IMG/VR virus record: IMGVR_UViG_3300003885_000004
Coordinates: 1-52,649 of that record
From: a virus
Direction: 5' to 3' (one strand)
Length of the DNA stretch: 52,649 nt
Below are positions 47,815-52,649 of this stretch, piece after piece; the first letter of the stretch is position 1; the number at the start of each line of letters is the position of its first letter. Position numbers and translations under genes: made by a program. Below the pieces are notes generated by a model. It ran no database searches. It was not told the DNA's origin and saw only the letters and a list, made by a program, of their open reading frames with translations.

Positions 47815-49860
47815 TTATTGATCCGCTAGTAAAGAAATGTCCTGTGGCTTACGAGTAGTCAACAACCACTTATCTTTCATGCCCCTCATCTGATTTGCCC
47901 ACTCAACACTGAAGTCTGAGGCATCATTATCTGCTTCAAACTCTATCGCATCACATTTAGAGGCACAATAGCTAAGCAACTCTTCAAAATATACACTTGC
48001 CTCTGCATTACTATTCAAGAAAGCATACTTTATCTTGGCTGAAGCCTGGAAGTTAGCTAGTCTAGTGTTATTCCTCCAACTAGTTACAGTAAAGTTAACC
48101 GGTGAATACACTAATATAGCCCCAGGGTCCTTCAACCTAAGCATGTCTATGATCGCCCTATTAGCATCAAAAAGGTCCACTATTGTATTTAGGACATTTA
48201 TATCTGCATATTGATCTCTACCAGTCAATAAAGTTCCATCTGTCCAATTAACACCACCAGCCCCGGCACTACCTAGGTTATCTGTAGCTAACTGCCAAGT
48301 AGGATTAACTGTACCATCCAACCACTGATAGAACTTATCTGCTAAGGTAGAGTTAGTCTCATAGCTCTGTATCTTCTGAGCAGATATGTAATACCCATCA
48401 ACATTAGGCTCCAATCTTCTTTGTGCAACAATATGATCTGTATACAAGTCCAACCAAGCAAGTCCATTGGGGTCTTGAGGATTAAAGTTCATCTTATTGG
48501 CTTGAGCATACCAATTAACTGCTGGACCACCACCCGTAGGATTATTAGTCAACGTAATAAAATACGGGCTAGTTATCAGTGTACCTGCACTAGTCAAAGC
48601 ACTATAAGATGCAGGCATGACATATCCGGCACCCTCTATCTGAGCCTGAGCTACTGACCAAGCAGGTGCTGGTGCCGCAGGCACCATCCCCATAGCTGCT
48701 GTAGGTAAAGGAACTACATTACCGTCTTTATCAACTATTGTACCCCACTCTCTCTCAGGAAATTGAAGTCCTGTATTAGCCCACATCCACCACAAATCAA
48801 ATCTTAGAAAGGCTAAACATTTCGCATTAGGGACATTAGCCTTTACTGAATTTAGCTCATCTTTTTGATCCTGTCTATACTGCGGCCCGGACCATTGCAA
48901 GTCAGTGTACGTATAATACTCATACTTACGCACATCATCCCAAGTCCACAGTAACTTATTGACCACATTATCATAAATACGTGTTGCCCCTCCCCCGATA
49001 TTATCAAATAGAGGTTCAGATGGATACAATATTATCCGTTTAGTGGTCGGTCTATCCGTACTCTCCAGAGTAACTAGTTGAGAATTATCTGGTAACACCT
49101 GTATACGATAGACACTAGTAGCTCCCTGCTCTTTAGCCTCTCCAGGCTCAGTATCACTGCTAGTCTTAAAGTTACCCCAGTTAACATGATGATTCCCTAC
49201 AGCGTCCTGCTTCATTATCAGCTTGACAACATCACCTGGAGAAACGCCTGTGACCAGACTGGGCATAGTATTCCCGGTTAAAGTCACCTCTCCAGTGGTG
49301 TCACTAGTCGCATCAAAGGCTAGGGCAGTATTAAATGCCAAAGAAAGAACACTATTTAGCCTATTAACTGCTGCCGAAGCACCACTACTCAGCACATTTA
49401 TCTCGCATTCGGCTAGGTCATCTATGGGACTTAGGGTCGATTCAGCCGCTACAGGCACTGTAAACCATGTGGCATTATTGATTACCGGCCCTGTAACACT
49501 ATAGAATAGTGTCCTTGTAGGGTCCCCTTTCTGCCTTATTATCACCAAATCGCCATTATCTAGTGTCAATAACAGCTTCGAAACAGCTAAAGAGTGCAGT
49601 GATGACTGCGAAATGTTCAGCTCTGTCGCCGATGAGGGCAGTACATTATTGATCTTTAGAAACCCAGGTCCAGGGTCACTAGTGGCTATATTAGTTGAAA
49701 ACTGGTAATGTAGGAGCCCATTTGGAAGAGACTTATAGTACACAAGGGGGGTATAGCGACCCTTAGAAACACCGCCAACTATTATCGGTGTATGGTCTTG
49801 CGTTGGGTTAACAGATGATTGTTGTGGGACTGTGCCGTCCATCACGGGTATTACGGCCAT
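47815..49860 (-). CDS. Large protein, possibly glycoside-hydrolase-like TIM barrel
   Basis: 681 residues. N-terminal about 270 residues are beta-rich (tail-protein-like). From residue about 270 the order I-I-L-Y-P-S, Y-Y-T-Y-T-D-L-Q-W, C-L-A-F-L-R-F-D, F-P-E-R-E-W-G, V-D-G-Y-Y-I and A-I-E-F-E-A-D resembles the putative glycoside-hydrolase-like (GHL15-type) TIM barrels. A tail-fibre or surface-glycan-degrading role is suggested. AAAGAGG precedes the ATG. Confidence 0.75.
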   Translation of the reverse strand: MAVIPVMDGTVPQQSSVNPTQDHTPIIVGGVSKGRYTPLVYYKSLPNGLLHYQFSTNIATSDPGPGFLKINNVLPSSATELNISQSSLHSLAVSKLLLTLDNGDLVIIRQKGDPTRTLFYSVTGPVINNATWFTVPVAAESTLSPIDDLAECEINVLSSGASAAVNRLNSVLSLAFNTALAFDATSDTTGEVTLTGNTMPSLVTGVSPGDVVKLIMKQDAVGNHHVNWGNFKTSSDTEPGEAKEQGATSVYRIQVLPDNSQLVTLESTDRPTTKRIILYPSEPLFDNIGGGATRIYDNVVNKLLWTWDDVRKYEYYTYTDLQWSGPQYRQDQKDELNSVKANVPNAKCLAFLRFDLWWMWANTGLQFPEREWGTIVDKDGNVVPLPTAAMGMVPAAPAPAWSVAQAQIEGAGYVMPASYSALTSAGTLITSPYFITLTNNPTGGGPAVNWYAQANKMNFNPQDPNGLAWLDLYTDHIVAQRRLEPNVDGYYISAQKIQSYETNSTLADKFYQWLDGTVNPTWQLATDNLGSAGAGGVNWTDGTLLTGRDQYADINVLNTIVDLFDANRAIIDMLRLKDPGAILVYSPVNFTVTSWRNNTRLANFQASAKIKYAFLNSNAEASVYFEELLSYCASKCDAIEFEADNDASDFSVEWANQMRGMKDKWLLTTRKPQDISLLADQ

Positions 49861-49878
49861 ACTCTTATCCTCTTTATT

Positions 49879-49905
49879 TTATGCAGGTACATACAACACA
49901 TACTG
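49879..49905 (-). other. In-frame 8-codon continuation after TGA
   Basis: After the TGA that ends the 49906-50088 gene the same frame continues Q-Y-V-L-Y-V-P-A to TAA at 49879, directly before the ribosome site of the next gene. It is short and could be chance, but it matches the pattern of two longer cases. Confidence 0.3.
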
Positions 49906-50088
49906 TCACCACCCTATCTCGTCCGTAGCGCTCCACCCTATACTGTCAGTTGCATCCCATCCCTGAGCATCACCACCTGGCCCAGGTGCCGGAGTCTTCT
50001 TAGAGTTTACAAAGACTTTAGCCATCCCTAGCCCTATTAAGCTGGACGTTAGAATAGCAGCTACTATTGTGTCCAAATAGTCAATCAT
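49906..50088 (-). CDS. Small membrane protein with repeated GW tail
   Basis: 60 residues: one N-terminal membrane helix (I-V-A-A-I-L-T-S-S-L-I-G-L-G-M-A), a Pro/Gly linker, then repeats of G-W-x-A-T-D-x-I. Starts 7 bases after the end of the gene upstream. A possible holin or tail-membrane protein; unproven. Confidence 0.75.
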   Translation of the reverse strand: MIDYLDTIVAAILTSSLIGLGMAKVFVNSKKTPAPGPGGDAQGWDATDSIGWSATDEIGW

Positions 50089-50095
50089 ACTGTAT

Positions 50096-50692
50096 CTACG
50101 CCTCTGTCTCTACCAAGGGAATACTGTCGTCCATGCTCATCACAGTCATATCAGGAGTTATCCGAGTCTTTTGTTGGATAAATGACACCTCTGCCTCCAC
50201 CCTCTGTTCGAACACCTCAGCTATCCGTCTATTCTCTGTCCCACACACATCATGCATTAGTCGAACAAGTTGCCCCACCACGTCATACAAGTCACCAACA
50301 GAGAAGTTAGTCTTCGTATTGTTCTTGATGTCGCTCGCAGTTTTAGCACACTTAGTCACCTTCTCTAGGCTATCATGCATTACCGCCCCAGCAAACATAG
50401 TTGCCTCTCGGAGTTTAGCATTGTCTTTGTCCTTCACCCACATAGAATGGGCCTTGCCAAACATCTCTACAGAGACACCTGCTGACTCCCTCATAAGCCC
50501 TAGCTCTTCTAAGACAGACACCTGATCCTCTGTACTCTCTGATAAGATGTCTGTCAGTCGGTCCTTAAGAGTCTTAGTTAGAACTGATGAATAAAACTTA
50601 GGGAGTTTCTGCGCAGACCTTCTATACTTCTCGAATTTCTGATGATTTTCGAGGATACCCTGTACCTCAGGATTGTTTATGTCTGCAATCAT
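50096..50692 (-). CDS. Hypothetical helical protein, possible small terminase
   Basis: 198 residues, almost entirely helical, with Y-D-V-V-G-Q-L-V-R-L-M-H-D-V and K-L-R-E-A-T-M-F-A-G-A-V. It follows the sigma-like gene; the next large packaging gene is 4 kb away. Size and helix content would suit a terminase small subunit, and no other candidate is visible, but the evidence is indirect. Confidence 0.75.
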   Translation of the reverse strand: MIADINNPEVQGILENHQKFEKYRRSAQKLPKFYSSVLTKTLKDRLTDILSESTEDQVSVLEELGLMRESAGVSVEMFGKAHSMWVKDKDNAKLREATMFAGAVMHDSLEKVTKCAKTASDIKNNTKTNFSVGDLYDVVGQLVRLMHDVCGTENRRIAEVFEQRVEAEVSFIQQKTRITPDMTVMSMDDSIPLVETEA

Positions 50693-50712
50693 TTGTTTAC
50701 TCGTAGACCATC

Positions 50713-51237
50713 TTACTCGTAGACCTGCCTCAGTTTACCTAAGGCAATATCCAAGTCCGATTTCACTGTCCGCCTGTCCGAACAAACTAATTTAGATACC
50801 TCCGTCAAAGTTACCTGTTCCATTACTAGTGACTTAACTAGGTAGACCTCATACCCGGTCAGATACCCGGATAGAGTATCCTCTACCTCCTTTATACTGT
50901 TATTCTGGTCCGAATGGCAAACCAAATTGTTATTTAGTGAAGATTGCTCAAATTGCTCAAAGTGTCCATTACTATTGCTACCTGTATGTTTAATCACCCT
51001 CAGTTTTATACAATAGCAAATCCAATCAAGCAAGTTAGGTTGTTTTATTGAGTCCCAATTCTCTATATAAATAGGGATCAAATAAAGGACATAGTTAGAA
51101 TACAGTTCATCAAAATCGTGTCTCCTTCGATATTTCTCAATTATACTACGAAACCTTTTGTCGTATTTATCTATGAATTGTCCTGCTTCCTCCCCGTAAT
51201 CTTCCCAAGCCTTCCTTAACTTTTCTTCATAGGACAT
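50713..51237 (-). CDS. Sigma-70-family-like factor
   Basis: 174 residues. N-terminal helical part with F-D-E-L-Y-S-N-Y-V-L-Y-L-I-P and N-L-L-D-W-I-C-Y-C-I-K-L-R-V-I resembles sigma region 2; the C-terminus (T-L-T-E-V-S-K-L-V-C-S-D-R-R-T-V-K-S-D-L-D-I-A) is a region-4-type helix-turn-helix. First gene of the left-going late group after the iteron region, so it may direct late transcription (inference). Confidence 0.75.
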   Translation of the reverse strand: MSYEEKLRKAWEDYGEEAGQFIDKYDKRFRSIIEKYRRRHDFDELYSNYVLYLIPIYIENWDSIKQPNLLDWICYCIKLRVIKHTGSNSNGHFEQFEQSSLNNNLVCHSDQNNSIKEVEDTLSGYLTGYEVYLVKSLVMEQVTLTEVSKLVCSDRRTVKSDLDIALGKLRQVYE

Positions 51238-51526
51238 AATCTATGCCATTTAAATGGTAGTTGTTGATCTTTTGATATTGGCTATTTGCCATTTAAATGG
51301 TAGTTGATGTTGACAATGGGACGAGGGTGAAGGGTCACCCGCTCGGCCGAAAATTGACATGTTTTCGTCATAAGGAATTCCTTTTTTGTCATGGTCATAC
51401 CCTGGTCATACCCGAGTATAACCCAAGTCATACCCAAGTATAACTCTGGTCATACTTTTATTTTACAAGAGTATAACTCAAGTATAACTCAAGTATAACT
51501 CAAGTATAACTCAAGTATAACTCTGG
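51238..51526. promoter_or_regulatory. Iteron- and palindrome-rich intergenic region
   Basis: No gene seen. A 19-bp direct repeat (51245-51263 and 51288-51306) contains the perfect palindrome CCATTTAAATGG, 43 bp apart. A hairpin with stem GGGTGA/TCACCC lies at 51322-51345, and a second palindrome (CGAAAA...TTTTCG around TTGACATG) at about 51349-51368. It continues into an 11-bp array. Candidate origin or late control region upstream of the sigma-like gene. Confidence 0.6.
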
Positions 51527-51540
51527 TCATACCATACTAT
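51395..51540. repeat. 11-bp tandem array and related TATAC/GTCATAC words
   Basis: About five in-phase copies of AAGTATAACTC (51473-51522 region), preceded by interspersed GGTCATACC and AGTATAACC words. On the minus strand each unit contains TATACT, a -10-like hexamer. The array runs into the end of the gene at 51527. Confidence 0.85.
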
Positions 51541-52210
51541 TAGACAATTGACTAACGACCGACTGCATATATGCGCGGGCCGCATCAACATGCAATGGGT
51601 CCTGAACATCATGGACCATACCTTTGTCTAAGTATGGCTTGAAGATAGTATGAGCAATCTTGTTGGCGATATCATACCCATACTCATCCGTAAGCTCTCT
51701 TAAGCATGCCATGAACTGGCCATAGTACACATGTATACAATCTTTTCCGTCCTGGTATTGATGCATGCAATCACGGCAGACTCTTATGAAACCATAAGAC
51801 ACCCAATACGGAACAACCAACCAGTGGGCGTACGTCGACGGCACTTCCTGCTGACAGCATGGACACTTAGGTATCTGCCACGTCCAGTCATTCACTGTGT
51901 TGCGCTTGAGATTTTTATATTGACTTAGTTTTATAAGGTGTTTTGCTGCTTGTTTTGGGTTCTTCGAGCCACCCCCTAGGCAGTCTACTGCGTCTATTGG
52001 AGCGAAAACAGCTAGTGCTTTGGCCGATTTGTACAGGTCCCCAGATTCCTTAAGTGACAAATTACGGTATTTTTGTATTAGTAAGAGTCTATTTGTGACA
52101 TTATTATGGCTCAAATTGGCACTTAAATTAGCCCTTTCAAGGTCGATCTGAGCGTATCTGCGTGATATAAGCGAAAGTGACCTAGGGGATGATTGCCTGC
52201 TTGTTGACAT
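51527..52210 (-). CDS. Zinc-finger protein, hypothetical
   Basis: About 227 residues from ATG 52210, chosen because AGGAG lies 6 bases upstream; the frame is open to 52423. A K-C-P-C-C-Q-Q-E-V and V-C-R-D-C-M-H-Q pair of Cys clusters (about residues 124-155) makes a zinc ribbon; the N-terminus is basic and Ser-rich, the C-terminus helical. The arrangement recalls zinc-binding DNA-binding or HNH-like proteins, but no nuclease residues are clear. First gene after the terminal array. Confidence 0.75.
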   Translation of the reverse strand: MSTSRQSSPRSLSLISRRYAQIDLERANLSANLSHNNVTNRLLLIQKYRNLSLKESGDLYKSAKALAVFAPIDAVDCLGGGSKNPKQAAKHLIKLSQYKNLKRNTVNDWTWQIPKCPCCQQEVPSTYAHWLVVPYWVSYGFIRVCRDCMHQYQDGKDCIHVYYGQFMACLRELTDEYGYDIANKIAHTIFKPYLDKGMVHDVQDPLHVDAARAYMQSVVSQLSNSMV

Positions 52211-52559
52211 GACTTGCTCCTGACATGTTTGCGGTAGTTGAGGGTCCACGACATTAAACCTAGTAGATAAATTAGGCTGCTGGAATCCCAGCCTGGTGAA
52301 GTAACTTGTACAGCAGCGCTCTCCCCATGAAAATAATCTGTACAAAAACGCCAAATCATATCTCTCATTTACCCCCATATATAGAACGTATGTGTACACA
52401 ATATATATACCTTCGCTCAACAAAAATAAGAATATAAGAAGAAGAAGGTATAAGAACAGTAAGAATAGGTAAGTTGTATTTTAAGCTAAGCTTTTTTGGT
52501 TTGAAGAATGCGGTGGTGAAAGTTATATCACCTAGCTGAAAAAACTACGCTCCAGCATA
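52211..52559. promoter_or_regulatory. AT-rich region between terminal array and first gene
   Basis: No supported gene in this stretch. It is AT-rich with a TGTGTACACA palindrome (52391-52400) next to TATATATA (about 52401-52408), and a second TATATA at 52378-52383. A promoter for the 52210 gene is likely here, but no hexamer pair has correct spacing. It joins the array whose minus-strand units carry TTGACA. Confidence 0.4.
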
Positions 52560-52649
52560 CCACGAACATGTCAACCACGAACATGTCAACCACGAACATG
52601 TCAACCACGAACATGTCAACCACGAACATGTCAACCACGAACATGTCAA
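52560..52649. repeat. Right terminal 15-bp tandem array
   Basis: Six perfect copies of CCACGAACATGTCAA to the end of the window; continues at base 1. On the minus strand each copy reads TTGACATGTTCGTGG. Combined with the left part there are at least seven copies around the junction, more if the ends do not overlap. Confidence 0.95.

Noticed and set aside
1-52649. Integrase, repressor, tRNA genes
   Set aside because: No tyrosine or serine recombinase motifs, CI-like protein or cloverleaf recognised by eye; a tRNAscan and profile search would be needed to be sure.

Overview
The window looks like the genome of a tailed double-stranded DNA phage (Caudoviricetes, probably a siphovirus with a short tail). 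All supported genes lie on the minus strand, so transcription runs from high to low coordinates. The last 77 bases equal the first 77, inside a 15-bp tandem array (unit CCACGAACATGTCAA). The sequence is therefore probably complete and circular or circularly permuted, opened in that array. The protein at 18.2-19.1 kb has paired dockerin-type loops and a C-terminal VPEP/transmembrane/basic PEP-CTERM sorting signal. With several other secreted proteins, this points to a host in Planctomycetota or a similar PEP-CTERM lineage (inference). I see no integrase, repressor, tRNA or CRISPR array, so a lytic life cycle is the simplest reading.

Layout in the direction of transcription. (1) 52.2-45.99 kb: a zinc-finger protein, an iteron- and palindrome-rich intergenic region, a sigma-like factor, a possible small terminase, a large virion or hydrolase-like protein, and a cassette of small membrane or secreted proteins (holin candidate, coiled-coil secreted protein, CAP domain, secreted Gly-rich protein), closed by an intrinsic terminator at 45951-45974. 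(2) 45.9-23.5 kb: late structural module. It holds the terminase large subunit, portal, several accessory virion proteins (LamG-like; a 1002-aa repetitive protein), a tandem gp36/DUF1320-like connector, Mu gpI-like protease/scaffold, lambda gpD-like decoration protein, gpE-like major capsid, tail completion proteins, tail tube, tail chaperone with a -1 frameshift, tape measure, distal tail proteins and a beta-helix tailspike. (3) 23.4-14.5 kb: a promoter and structured leader, an SNF2-type helicase, small unknown genes, two secreted proteins including the PEP-CTERM protein, three tandem paralogues, and two paralogues of a replication-associated family, the second ending in an SSB-like tip. (4) 14.5-8.0 kb: a repeat-rich regulatory or origin region, then a CHC2/TOPRIM primase fused to an MCM-like AAA+ helicase, a family A DNA polymerase, and a string of small genes including csrA. 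(5) 7.8-6.75 kb: a RuvB-like AAA+ ATPase with its own promoter, which shares a 16-bp block with the SNF2 promoter. (6) 6.5-2.2 kb: a consensus promoter driving small genes that share a repeated leader, then a long pentapeptide-repeat protein, closed by a strong terminator. (7) 2.2-0.1 kb: small genes rich in in-frame 12/15-bp tandem repeats, including a VRR-NUC-like nuclease.

The replication set (primase-MCM, PolA, SSB-like proteins, SNF2, RuvB-like ATPase, PD-(D/E)XK nuclease) looks self-sufficient for fork progression and recombination. Most unusual are the primase-MCM fusion, the PEP-CTERM/dockerin protein, three places where an in-frame reading frame continues past a TGA and fills the gap to the next gene, and several arrays of 10-15-bp repeats, some carrying promoter-like hexamers. 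All functions are read from sequence alone.
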